A stretch of DNA of 64,000 nucleotides from Subtercola boreus. GTDB lineage: Bacteria > Actinomycetota > Actinomycetes > Actinomycetales > Microbacteriaceae. This document shows positions 48,384 through 57,300 of the stretch, piece by piece. The translations under genes and the position numbers were made by a program. Location: the NCBI RefSeq assembly GCF_003399645.1, contig NZ_NBXD01000024.1:213044-277043 (forward strand), given 5' to 3'. Positions within the stretch are counted from its first letter, which is position 1. Each line of letters starts with the position of its first letter. The notes under the pieces are model-generated. The model was not told where the DNA came from. It saw only the letters and a list, made by a program, of their open reading frames with translations, and searched no databases.

Positions 48384-50504
48384 ATGTCGTCGCACCCCGC
48401 GAGTCTCAGCCCTACCGCACCACGCGTCGGTTCGAGGATCGGCGGGACGGGCATCCGGAGCCTGATCGTGCGCGCCGCAGTCGGCGACCGCACCTCACCG
48501 GCGTGGGTTCGCCCGAGCCTTCTCGGCCTGCTGCTGGTGACGGCCGTGCTCTACCTGTGGAACCTCGGCGCGAGCGGCTACGCGAACACGTTCTATGCGG
48601 CGGCCGTTCAGGCGGGGGCGACGAGCTGGAAGGCCTTCTTCTTCGGGTCTCTCGACGCCTCGAACTTCATCACTGTCGACAAACCGCCTGCTTCGCTGTG
48701 GGTGATGGGGCTCTCGGCCCGCCTCTTCGGCTTCTCGAGCTGGAGCGTGCTGGCCCCGCAGGCCGTGATGGGCGTCGGCGCTGTGGCCCTGCTGTTCGGC
48801 GCTGTTCGCCGCAGTCTCGCGAGCCTCGGGGCCCGTCCGGCGGCCGTCGGCGGTCTGTTGGCGGGAGCGGTTCTCGCGTTCACGCCCGCCGCGGCCCTGA
48901 TGTTCCGCTTCGACAATCCGGATGCGCTGCTGGTGCTGCTCATGACCGCTGCCGCGTACTCCGTGGTGCGGGCCCTGCCGACGGCGAGCTGGAAATGGCT
49001 CGCGCTGGCGGGTGTCGCGCTCGGCTTCGCCTTTCTCACCAAGATGCTGCAGGGCCTGCTGGTGCTGCCGGCGTTCGGCCTGGTCTACCTGGTTGCCGCC
49101 CAGACCACGCTGGGGCGACGCATCGCGCACCTGCTCATCGCGGCGAGCGCGCTCGTGGTCGCCGCCGGCTGGTGGGTGATTGCCGTCGCACTCTGGCCCG
49201 CGGATGCTCGACCGTACATCGGCGGATCGACGAACAACACCGTGCTCGACCTCGTCTTCGGGTACAACGGGCTGGGGCGCATCTTCGGAGGGTCAGGAAG
49301 CGGCGGGGGCGGCGGAACGGCGACCGGCGCGGCCGGCTCGAGTTTCGGCGGCTCGACCGGGCTCGACCGGTTGTTCAGCAGCGAGATGGGGCTCGAGATC
49401 TCCTGGCTGCTGCCGGCGGCCCTGCTGGCCCTGGTGCTCGGGCTGGTGGTCACGCGAAAGGGCGGGCGGGCGAATCCGTTGCGCGCCGCGCTGCTGCTGT
49501 GGGGAGGCTGGCTGCTCGTCACCGGTCTGGTGTTCAGCTACATGAGCAGAACGATCCACCCGTACTACACCGTCGCGCTGGCCCCCGCGGTCGCCGCCCT
49601 GGTGGCAGTCGGTGGCGTCGTGCTGTGGAGCGTTCGATCGACCTGGCTCGGGCGACTCGGACTTGCGGCGATGATCGCCGGCTCGGGCGCATGGGCGTTC
49701 GTGCTGCTGTCTGAGAACGCGTCATGGCTGCCCTGGTTGCGGTGGGTGCTCGTCGTCGGAGCGGTGCTCTCGGCGGCGGCGCTCGTCGTGGGTTCCGCGG
49801 CGCGTCTCGCGCGGGTGACAGCGGTGGCGGTGATCGCGGGCGCGCTCTTCGGCCTCGGCGGGTCGGCCGCCTACGCGGTGGCGACGGCGTCGGTGGCGCA
49901 CAGCGGGTCGATCCCCTCGGTCGGGAGCGTGAGCAGCAGCGGTCTGGCGGCCGGCGGTGGCGGTGGTGGTGGCGGTGGCGGTGGTGGTGGTGGTGGGGGT
50001 TCTGCGCCGAGCGCCGCGACCGGCGAGCGGCCGGGCGGGATGACCGGCGGCACCGCGCCGTCGGGCACGAGCAGCACCGGCGGCACGGGCACCGGCGCCG
50101 GCAGCACCGGCACCGCAGGCACCAGCAGCACCGCGGGCACCACCACCACCGCAGGCGCCGGCAGCACGGACTCCGCCGCCCTCACCGCCCTGCTCGCCGC
50201 CTCGACGGCACGGTGGGCAGCGGCGGTGGACGGCTCGCAGAGCGCAGCCACGCTCGAACTCAGCTCGGAGACCGCCGTGATGGCGATCGGCGGCTGGAGC
50301 GACGACCCGACGCCGACGCTCGCCGAGTTCCAGGCCTACGTGGCCGCGGGTGACGTGGGCTACTACATCGTCAGCGGCCAGGGCGGTGGCGCGGGCGGCG
50401 GCAGCAGCTCCACGAGCGCTGCGAGCGCGATCGAGGCCTGGGTGACCGCGACCTACACCGCGACCACGGTGGGCGGCTCAACGGTCTACGACCTCGGCAG
50501 CTGA
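48384..50504 (+). CDS. family 39-type (ArnT/PMT-like) membrane glycosyltransferase
   Basis: A 706-residue membrane protein with about eleven hydrophobic segments. The first periplasmic loop carries the family signature: WNLGASGYANTFYAAAVQAG, SWKAFFFGSLDASNFITVDKPPASLW. GT39 enzymes transfer sugars from polyprenyl-phosphate donors to protein or lipid. The C-terminal extracytoplasmic part contains a run of about 16 glycines, then a Thr/Ser/Gly/Ala stretch and a small alpha/beta-looking domain (WAAAVDGSQSAATLELSSETAVMAIGGWSDDPTPTL). The ATG at 48384 has GAGAGG 8 nt upstream; 17 open codons before it are repeat-derived. Confidence 0.88.
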   Translation: MSSHPASLSPTAPRVGSRIGGTGIRSLIVRAAVGDRTSPAWVRPSLLGLLLVTAVLYLWNLGASGYANTFYAAAVQAGATSWKAFFFGSLDASNFITVDKPPASLWVMGLSARLFGFSSWSVLAPQAVMGVGAVALLFGAVRRSLASLGARPAAVGGLLAGAVLAFTPAAALMFRFDNPDALLVLLMTAAAYSVVRALPTASWKWLALAGVALGFAFLTKMLQGLLVLPAFGLVYLVAAQTTLGRRIAHLLIAASALVVAAGWWVIAVALWPADARPYIGGSTNNTVLDLVFGYNGLGRIFGGSGSGGGGGTATGAAGSSFGGSTGLDRLFSSEMGLEISWLLPAALLALVLGLVVTRKGGRANPLRAALLLWGGWLLVTGLVFSYMSRTIHPYYTVALAPAVAALVAVGGVVLWSVRSTWLGRLGLAAMIAGSGAWAFVLLSENASWLPWLRWVLVVGAVLSAAALVVGSAARLARVTAVAVIAGALFGLGGSAAYAVATASVAHSGSIPSVGSVSSSGLAAGGGGGGGGGGGGGGGGSAPSAATGERPGGMTGGTAPSGTSSTGGTGTGAGSTGTAGTSSTAGTTTTAGAGSTDSAALTALLAASTARWAAAVDGSQSAATLELSSETAVMAIGGWSDDPTPTLAEFQAYVAAGDVGYYIVSGQGGGAGGGSSSTSAASAIEAWVTATYTATTVGGSTVYDLGS
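49953..50000 (+). repeat. poly-glycine (GGN) microsatellite in the glycosyltransferase gene
   Basis: About 16 consecutive Gly codons, alternating GGT and GGC, mark the linker between the membrane core and the C-terminal domain. Length change by slippage would keep the frame. Confidence 0.85.
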
Positions 50505-50530
50505 CCCGGCATCCATTCGCCTGCTAGACT
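50501..50530 (+). promoter_or_regulatory. promoter of the DEAD-box helicase gene
   Basis: CTGACC (50501-50506), an 18-nt spacer and TAGACT (50525-50530). The -35 overlaps the stop codon of the glycosyltransferase gene. Transcription near 50537 gives a leader of at least 95 nt that begins with a hairpin, GAGCGC/GCGCTC, near 50543-50558. Long leaders are common for cold-inducible RNA helicases. Confidence 0.6.
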
Positions 50531-50633
50531 GTAGATACTTGCGAGCGCATTTGCGCTCCCTGCGTCGTAGAACGCATGTCCTCTGCAGAACACTCTGGTT
50601 CGGCATGAAGATGAATTCTCACGGCGAACGGAT

Positions 50634-52484
50634 GTGCCCACCGGCACCTTCGCCACACTTCCACCGAAGTCCGCTTCGGCACGTGCGCCCGGCCCTCGGC
50701 TGTGGCGGGCGGCGAACCGGGACGAGATCGCGCAGACGCACTCCGCCGGGCAGCAGCACGCTGCCCGGCACGCGCCGTTCTCCGGTGGAACCGATGCCTG
50801 GAAGGCACCGAAACCCCCCATGACAACAGTCACACCCACCACTTCGTCAGCAGACACCGCGGCAGGCCCCTCGTTCGCCTCACTCGGCGTGCCGGCCCCG
50901 CTCGTCGCCAAGCTCACTGCCGACGGAATCACCAGCCCGTTCCCGATCCAGGTCGACACCCTGCCCGACACGCTCAACGGGCGCGACGTGCTGGGCCGCG
51001 GCAAGACCGGCTCGGGCAAGACGCTCGCGTTCTCGATTCCGATGGTCGCCCGCCTCGCGGGTGCCCTCGCCGGCGGAAAGCGCCGCCCGGGCCGCCCGGT
51101 CGGCCTGATCCTCGCCCCGACGCGCGAGCTCGCCACGCAGATCACCGCGGTGCTGCAGCCGCTCGCCGACGCCTACGGCCTCAAGTCGACCACGATCTTC
51201 GGTGGCGTCTCGCAGTCGCGCCAGGTCGCCGCCCTCAAGGCAGGTGTCGACGTCGTCGTCGCCTGCCCCGGCCGTCTCGAAGACCTCATGAAGCAGGGCT
51301 TCGTATCGCTCGACGCCGTGGAGATCACCGTGCTCGACGAGGCCGACCACATGGCCGACCTGGGCTTCCTCCCCGTCGTGACGCGCATCCTCTCGAAGAC
51401 GCCCGAGCACGGCCAGCGCCTGCTCTTCTCCGCCACGCTCGACAACGGCGTGGACAAGATCGTCAACCGTTTCCTGCACAACCAGGTTCTGCACTCGGTG
51501 GATGAGGCCAACTCCCCCGTCGCCGCTATGACCCACCACGTGTTCGAGGTCAACGACGCCGAGGCGAAGACCGCCCTCGTGAAGAAGCTGGCGTCGGGCA
51601 CCGGGCGACGCATCCTGTTCATGCGCACCAAGCACCACGCGAAGAAGCTCGCACGCCAGCTCATCGAAGCGGGCATCCCGGCCGTCGACCTGCACGGCAA
51701 CCTCTCGCAGGTGGCCCGCGACCGCAACCTGGCCGCCTTCAGCGCCGGTGACGTGAGCGTGCTGGTGGCGACGGATGTCGCGGCCCGCGGTGTGCACGTC
51801 GATGACATCGAGCTCGTGATCCACGTCGACCCGCCCACCGAGCACAAGGCGTACCTGCACCGTTCGGGCCGTACGGCTCGGGCCGGCAGCGAGGGCGACG
51901 TCGTGACGATCATCCTTCCCGCCCAGCGGAAAGACCTCGACCAGCTCATGCGCAAGGCCGCGATCTCGGTGGCGACCGAGCGCGTGTCGCTCGCCTCGCC
52001 CTCGGTCGACGCTCTCGTCGGCGAGGTTGCGGCGTATGTGAAGCCGTCTGACGCTCCCGTGACGCTCACCGGTGGTGGGCGTTCGGGAGGCGGTGCCGGT
52101 GGTAACGGCGGTGGCGGTCGCGGCAATGGCGGCGGCGGACGCGGTTCGCGCGGCGGCAACGGTGGGGGCTCGGGTTCGGGCTCTCGCGACGGCGGTGGAT
52201 CACAGGGCGCCAACGCCCAGCGCAAGCGTGGCCTCCGCGACGGCGCCTCGGCCGGTGCCGGTGCAGGAACGGGTTCATCCGACCGCCCGCGTCGCGACCG
52301 TGCGGCTTCGGGCGCCGGTGCCGGCGGATCGGGTTCGGGCGGCGCACGCCGCGGCCAGGGTGGCGGCGGTGCAGGCCGCGGCGGCTCAGGCGGCGGCTCG
52401 ACCACCGTCTGGTCGAGTGCCGGCGGCTCGCAGACCTCCCCGTCGCGCCCGCAGCGCTCGGCCCCCCGCCGCGCGCAGGGCTAG
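50634..52484 (+). CDS. DEAD-box ATP-dependent RNA helicase
   Basis: Superfamily 2 helicase of 616 aa from the GTG at 50634. Motifs in order: F and Q motif (FASLGVPAPL, PFPIQ), motif I GKTGSGKT (residues 123-130), PTRELA, LDEADHMADLGF, SAT, and VI HRSGRTARAG. The last 150 residues are Gly/Arg/Ser-rich with RG and RGG-like repeats, a typical RNA-binding tail. The first 62 residues lack a known fold; the ATG at 50821 (MTTVTPTTSS) would give a core-only protein of 554 aa. The upstream extension is GC-rich at third positions, so I prefer the longer form but am not sure. Confidence 0.9.
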   Translation: MPTGTFATLPPKSASARAPGPRLWRAANRDEIAQTHSAGQQHAARHAPFSGGTDAWKAPKPPMTTVTPTTSSADTAAGPSFASLGVPAPLVAKLTADGITSPFPIQVDTLPDTLNGRDVLGRGKTGSGKTLAFSIPMVARLAGALAGGKRRPGRPVGLILAPTRELATQITAVLQPLADAYGLKSTTIFGGVSQSRQVAALKAGVDVVVACPGRLEDLMKQGFVSLDAVEITVLDEADHMADLGFLPVVTRILSKTPEHGQRLLFSATLDNGVDKIVNRFLHNQVLHSVDEANSPVAAMTHHVFEVNDAEAKTALVKKLASGTGRRILFMRTKHHAKKLARQLIEAGIPAVDLHGNLSQVARDRNLAAFSAGDVSVLVATDVAARGVHVDDIELVIHVDPPTEHKAYLHRSGRTARAGSEGDVVTIILPAQRKDLDQLMRKAAISVATERVSLASPSVDALVGEVAAYVKPSDAPVTLTGGGRSGGGAGGNGGGGRGNGGGGRGSRGGNGGGSGSGSRDGGGSQGANAQRKRGLRDGASAGAGAGTGSSDRPRRDRAASGAGAGGSGSGGARRGQGGGGAGRGGSGGGSTTVWSSAGGSQTSPSRPQRSAPRRAQG

Positions 52485-52532
52485 TCCCCCGCGTCACCTC
52501 CCGACGCTCAACCCTGCGGGCATCCGCCCGCG

Positions 52533-52580
52533 TTTTGCGCAAAAGCACCCAACCTCGCGGCCTTGGGTGCTTTTGCGCAC
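52533..52580. repeat. palindromic element TTTTGCGCAAAAGCACCCAA, left copy
   Basis: A perfect 17-bp inverted repeat: TGCGCAAAAGCACCCAA (52536-52552) and its complement (52563-52579) with a 10-nt loop. Each arm itself contains the palindrome TTTTGCGCAAAA or most of it. It lies between the helicase stop and the nucleoside hydrolase promoter and can terminate in either direction. Confidence 0.85.
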
Positions 52581-52631
52581 AGTGGGGGCCTGCGGTCTGC
52601 GGTCGGGCGGGCGGGCAGGGCGGGGCTCCAG

Positions 52632-52644
52632 TAACTTGGGGTGT
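52632..52644 (+). promoter_or_regulatory. -10 box of a leaderless transcript
   Basis: TAACTT at 52632-52637 is followed by 7 nt and the ATG at 52645. The -35 region is C/G-rich without a match. Confidence 0.5.
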
Positions 52645-53604
52645 ATGAGCCCTGTGAATGTGTTGATGGATGTCGATACGGGGGTGGATGACGCCCTGGC
52701 GATCATGTTCGCCGTCGCGCACCCCGAGGTGAACCTGCTCGGTATCAGCTGCGTGGCGGGCAACGCGGCACTGCCGCAGGTCGTTCTCAACACGCTGAAG
52801 ATCCTGGATGCGGCGGGTGCAGGCGACATCCCGGTCGCCGCGGGCGCCGTGCGGCCGCTGATCGCGCCGGCGCGTGACGCCTCGCACGTGCACGGCGCCG
52901 ACGGGCTCGGCGGCATCGTGCTGCCCGAGACGAACCGGCGGCCGGTCGGACAGGGTGCCGTCGGGATGCTGCGAGACCGGCTGGTCGCGAGCAGCGGGCC
53001 CGTCACGATCATCGCGCTCGCCCCGCAGACCAACCTCGCGCTGCTGCTGCGCACCCACCCGGAGGTCGCGGCGAAGGTCGAGCGCATCCTCTCCATGGGC
53101 GGATCGGCCAGCGTGGGCAACGCCACCCCCACGGCCGAATTCAACGTGTGGCATGACCCCGAGGCTGCGGCGATCGTGCTCGATTCGGGCATCCCGACCT
53201 TCATGTACGGCCTCGACGTGTTCAATCACGTGGCGGTCGCCCGAGAGCAGACCGAGGCGCTGCAGGCGAGCAGCCGCCGCGCCCAGAAGGTCGCCGGGGC
53301 GCTGCTCGCGCACCGCATCGGCATGGGGCCGGGCCGCGAACCGGTCTACACGGGGCTCATCGGCGACGCGGGCGCGGTGTGCGCCCTGGTGGATCCGGAT
53401 GCTCTGCGAGTCGAACGACTGCCGGTGTTCGTCGAGCTGGCAGGGGCCAGTCGCGGGCAGACCGTCGTCGATCGGCGGCAGTTTCCGGGAGAAGACCGGA
53501 TGCACGGGCTGCACTCCGCGGTCGGGCTGACGGATGTGGCGCTCGAGGTCGACGCGCAACGGTACGTCGACTTCTACCTCGCTACCATCGCGCAGCTCGA
53601 CTGA
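52645..53604 (+). CDS. inosine/uridine-preferring nucleoside hydrolase family protein
   Basis: A 319-residue protein that should hydrolyse ribonucleosides to base and ribose. The Ca2+-binding motif DVDTGVDDALAI (D9, D11, D15, D16) opens the protein. Further signatures are HVHGADGLGG, ALAPQTNLALLLRTHPEV, MGGSASVGNATPTAEFNVWHDPEAA and a distal aspartate in LIGDAGAVCALVDPD. In the best-known enzymes that last aspartate is preceded by histidine (HD); here the pair is GD, so substrate preference may differ. The gene is flanked on both sides by copies of one palindromic element. Confidence 0.9.
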   Translation: MSPVNVLMDVDTGVDDALAIMFAVAHPEVNLLGISCVAGNAALPQVVLNTLKILDAAGAGDIPVAAGAVRPLIAPARDASHVHGADGLGGIVLPETNRRPVGQGAVGMLRDRLVASSGPVTIIALAPQTNLALLLRTHPEVAAKVERILSMGGSASVGNATPTAEFNVWHDPEAAAIVLDSGIPTFMYGLDVFNHVAVAREQTEALQASSRRAQKVAGALLAHRIGMGPGREPVYTGLIGDAGAVCALVDPDALRVERLPVFVELAGASRGQTVVDRRQFPGEDRMHGLHSAVGLTDVALEVDAQRYVDFYLATIAQLD

Positions 53605-53606
53605 GG

Positions 53607-53662
53607 CCGTTTTGCGCAAAAGCACGCAAACGGAACGTTTTGGGTGCTTTTGCGCAAAACGG
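53607..53662. repeat. palindromic element TTTTGCGCAAAAGCAC, right copy
   Basis: Arms of 26-27 bases (53607-53632 and 53636-53662) match except for one substitution and one inserted base, around a 3-nt loop. The element begins 3 bp after the nucleoside hydrolase stop. The core TGCGCAAAAGCAC is shared with 52533-52580. Confidence 0.85.
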
Positions 53663-53718
53663 ACGGGATGGTGCGGGCGCGATCCAGCGCGAGCTGGTGC
53701 GGGCGGGATGGGCGCAGG

Positions 53719-54258
53719 CTAGGCCAGGCGGCCGACCGACGCGAGCGCTGCGCGCAGCAGGGCGCCGCGGCCGCCCTCCATCTCGGCGTGGATGGCGTCG
53801 CTGGTGGCCTCCTGCGGGGTCATCCAGGTGAGTTCGAGGGCGTCTTGACGCGGATCGCAGGTACCGGTGACCGGGATGACGTAGGCCAGGGAGACGGCGT
53901 GCTGCCGATCATCCGTGAAGGCACTGACCCCCGGCAGCGGAAAGTACTCGGCGACCGAGAACGGGATGGGACTGGTCGGCAGCTGCGGGAAGGCCATCGG
54001 CCCGAGATCTTTCTCGAGGTGGCGGAAGAGCGCGTCGCGCAGGGTCTCTCCGTACATCACCCGGCCCGACACGATGGTGCGGGTCATGTTGCCGCTCGGC
54101 GAGACGCGGAGCAGAACGCCGACCTCGGTGACCTGCCCGAGCCCGTCGACGCGAACCGGCACGGCCTCCACATAGAGCAGGGGCAGACGGCGACGGATGT
54201 CGTCGAGCTCCTGGTCACTCAGCCAGCCGGGGTTCGGGTCGGGGGTGCGAACGCTCAT
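53719..54258 (-). CDS. Nudix-like (DUF4916) protein with degenerate Nudix box
   Basis: A 179-residue protein of the DUF4916/Nudix type: PGWLSDQELDDIRRRLPLLYVEAVPVRVD, then GRVMYGETLRDALFRHLEKDLGP in the place of the Nudix box, and YVIPVTGTCDPRQDALELTWMTPQEA. The box keeps the G, the first E and the R, but the REUxEE part is RHLEKD, so one metal-binding glutamate is missing. The biochemical activity is therefore uncertain. It is divergent from the Lhr gene across 85 bp. Confidence 0.8.
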   Translation of the reverse strand: MSVRTPDPNPGWLSDQELDDIRRRLPLLYVEAVPVRVDGLGQVTEVGVLLRVSPSGNMTRTIVSGRVMYGETLRDALFRHLEKDLGPMAFPQLPTSPIPFSVAEYFPLPGVSAFTDDRQHAVSLAYVIPVTGTCDPRQDALELTWMTPQEATSDAIHAEMEGGRGALLRAALASVGRLA

Positions 54259-54343
54259 GCTTCATTCTCACCCATACCGCAAGGGTTACCGGTCACCCGG
54301 GGCCGAACGGGCGAGTGTCAGTGGTATCGGGGAGGATGGTGGG

Positions 54344-57300
54344 GTGAGCAAAGCAACAGCAGCGAAGGCCGACGCGGCCCGGGTGTCGGCCGTGCTCGAA
54401 CGGTTCTCACCCGCGACCCGGGAATGGTTCGCGGGGGCCTTCGCCGCGCCCACCGAAGCGCAGGTCGGGGCGTGGCAGGCGGTCTCCGAGGGGTCGCACG
54501 CGCTCGTCGTCGCACCGACGGGTTCGGGCAAGACGCTCGCGGCCTTCCTCTGGGCGATCGACCAGCTGACCTCGGCCCCGACCGACCCCGAGCGCGTCGC
54601 CGGTACGCGCGTGCTGTACATCTCACCGCTGAAGGCCCTGGCCGTCGACGTGGAGCGCAACCTCCGCGCGCCGCTCGTGGGTGTGACGCAGACGGCGAAG
54701 CGGCTGGGAACCGAGCCCCCGTCGGTGACGGTGGGCGTGCGCTCGGGCGACACCACCTCGTCTGACCGGCGCTCCATGATCAAGACGCCGCCCGACATTC
54801 TCATCACCACGCCCGAGTCGCTGTTCCTCATGCTCACCTCGGCCGCCCGCGAGACGCTCAAGACGGTGCACACGGTCATCATCGACGAGGTGCACGCCGT
54901 CGCTGCCACCAAGCGCGGTGCGCACCTGGCCGTCAGCCTCGAGCGACTGGATGCCCTGCTCGAGCGCCCGGCACAGCGGATCGGTCTCTCGGCCACCGTG
55001 CGCCCGCCGTCTGAGGTTGCCCGGTTCCTCGCGGGCGGTGTTCCGGTGACGATCGTCGCCCCGGTCTCGACGAAGAAGTTCGACCTGCGCGTGGTGGTTC
55101 CGGTCGAAGACATGGCGAACCTCGGTGCCGCGGCACCGCTCGAGGGTTCTGCCGCGGCCGCGACGCCGCAGCAGGGCTCGATCTGGCCGCACGTCGAAGA
55201 GAGCATCGTCGACCGGGTGCTGCAGCACCGCTCGTCGATCGTCTTCGCAAACTCGCGGCGCCTCGCCGAGCGGTTGACGGCGCGGCTGAACGAGATCTAC
55301 GCGGAACGGCTGGGGCTCGAGGTGGAGAACGACGGGTTCGTGCCCGCTTCCGCACCGCTACCCGCGTCGTCGAGCCGGGTGCCCGCGCAGGCACCAGCGC
55401 AGGTGCAGGCGCAGAGTGGGCAGTCGCAGGGCGCGCTCCCCCTCCTCGCCCGCGCCCACCACGGCTCGGTGAGCAAGGAACAGCGCGCCATCATCGAAGA
55501 CGACCTGAAGAGCGGGCGCCTCCGGTGCGTGGTCGCGACCTCGAGCCTCGAGCTCGGTATCGACATGGGCGCCGTCGACCTGGTCGTGCAGGTGGAGTCC
55601 CCGCCGTCGGTCGCGAGCGGCCTGCAGCGGGTCGGGCGGGCCGGGCATCAGGTGGGCGAGGTGTCCCGCGGGGTGATCTACCCGAAGCACCGGGCCGACC
55701 TCATCCACTCGGCCGTCGCGGCCGACCGCATGACGAAGGGTCTCATCGAGACGCTCGCGGTGCCGAAGAACCCGCTCGACATCCTCGCCCAGCAGACGGT
55801 CGCAGCGTGCGCCCTCGAGTCGATCGATGTCGAGGAGTGGTTCGACCAGATCAAGCGCAGCGCACCCTTCGCCGGCCTGCCGCGCTCGGCCTACGAGGCC
55901 ACGCTCGACCTGCTCGCCGGGCGTTATCCGTCAGACGAGTTCGCCGAGCTGCGGCCGCGCATCGTCTGGGACCGCGACGCGGGAACGATCACCGGCCGCC
56001 CGGGTGCGCAGCGCCTCGCCGTGACGAGCGGTGGAACCATCCCCGACCGCGGCCTGTTCGGCGTGTTCATGGTGGGCGAGAAAGCCTCGCGGGTCGGCGA
56101 GCTCGACGAAGAGATGGTCTACGAGTCGCGCGTCGGCGATGTGTTCGCGCTGGGGGCGACGAGCTGGCGCATCCAGGAGATCACGCACGACCAGGTTCGC
56201 GTCACACCGGCGTTCGGCGAGCCCGGGCGGCTGCCGTTCTGGCGCGGCGACGGGCTGGGGCGGCCCGCCGAACTCGGGCGCGCCATCGGTGCGTTCACCA
56301 GAACGGTGGCGGGGTCATCCGCAGACCGCGCGCTGGAGCTCGCCACGTCGGCCGGGCTCGACGAGAACGCGGCCACGAACCTCGTGACGTTCATCTCCGA
56401 GCAGCGGGAGGCAACCGGGCACGTGCCGAGCGACTCCACGCTGGTGGTCGAGCGGTTCCGAGACGAGCTGGGCGACTGGCGCGTCATCCTGCACTCCCCC
56501 TACGGCATGCAGGTGCATTCGCCGTGGGCGCTGGCGATCGGGGCTCGCATCCGCGAGCGGTTCGGCGTCGACGGCGGTGTCGTGGCCAGCGACGACGGCA
56601 TCGTGGTGCGGCTGCCCGACACCGAGAGCGAGCCGCCCGGGGCCGACCTCTTCGTGTTCGATGCCGACGAGCTCGAGTTGATCGTCACGACCGAGGTCGG
56701 TGGGTCGGCCCTGTTCGCGTCGCGTTTTCGCGAGAGTGCAGCGCGGGCGCTGCTGCTGCCCCGCAAGAACCCTGGCCAGCGCTCGCCGCTCTGGCAGCAG
56801 CGACAGCGGTCGGCGGCACTGCTCGAGGTGGCCCGTCGGTACCCGACGTTCCCGATCATTCTCGAGACGGTGCGGGAATGCCTGCAGGATGTGTACGACC
56901 TGCCGTCGCTGAAGGTGCTGGCCGGCGAACTCGAGAGCCGCAGCATCCGCATCATCGAGACCGAGACGCCGGAGCCGTCGCCGTTCGCCCGCTCGCTGCT
57001 GTTCGGGTACGTGGCGTCGTTCGTGTACGAGGGCGACAGCCCTCTCGCCGAGCGGCGTGCGGCAGCCCTCTCGCTCGACCCCACCCTGCTCGCCGAGCTG
57101 CTGGGGCGCGCGGAGCTCCGCGAGCTGCTCGACCCGGGCGTCATCGAGCAGACCGAGCGCGAGCTGCAGCGCGTCGCCGCGAACCGGCGGGCGACCGGTG
57201 TCGAGGGCACCGCCGACCTGGTGCGGATGCTCGGCCCGCTCAGCATCGTCGAACTCGCCGAGCGCCTGACCGACGGGTCCGACGCCGAGGCACACGTCGC

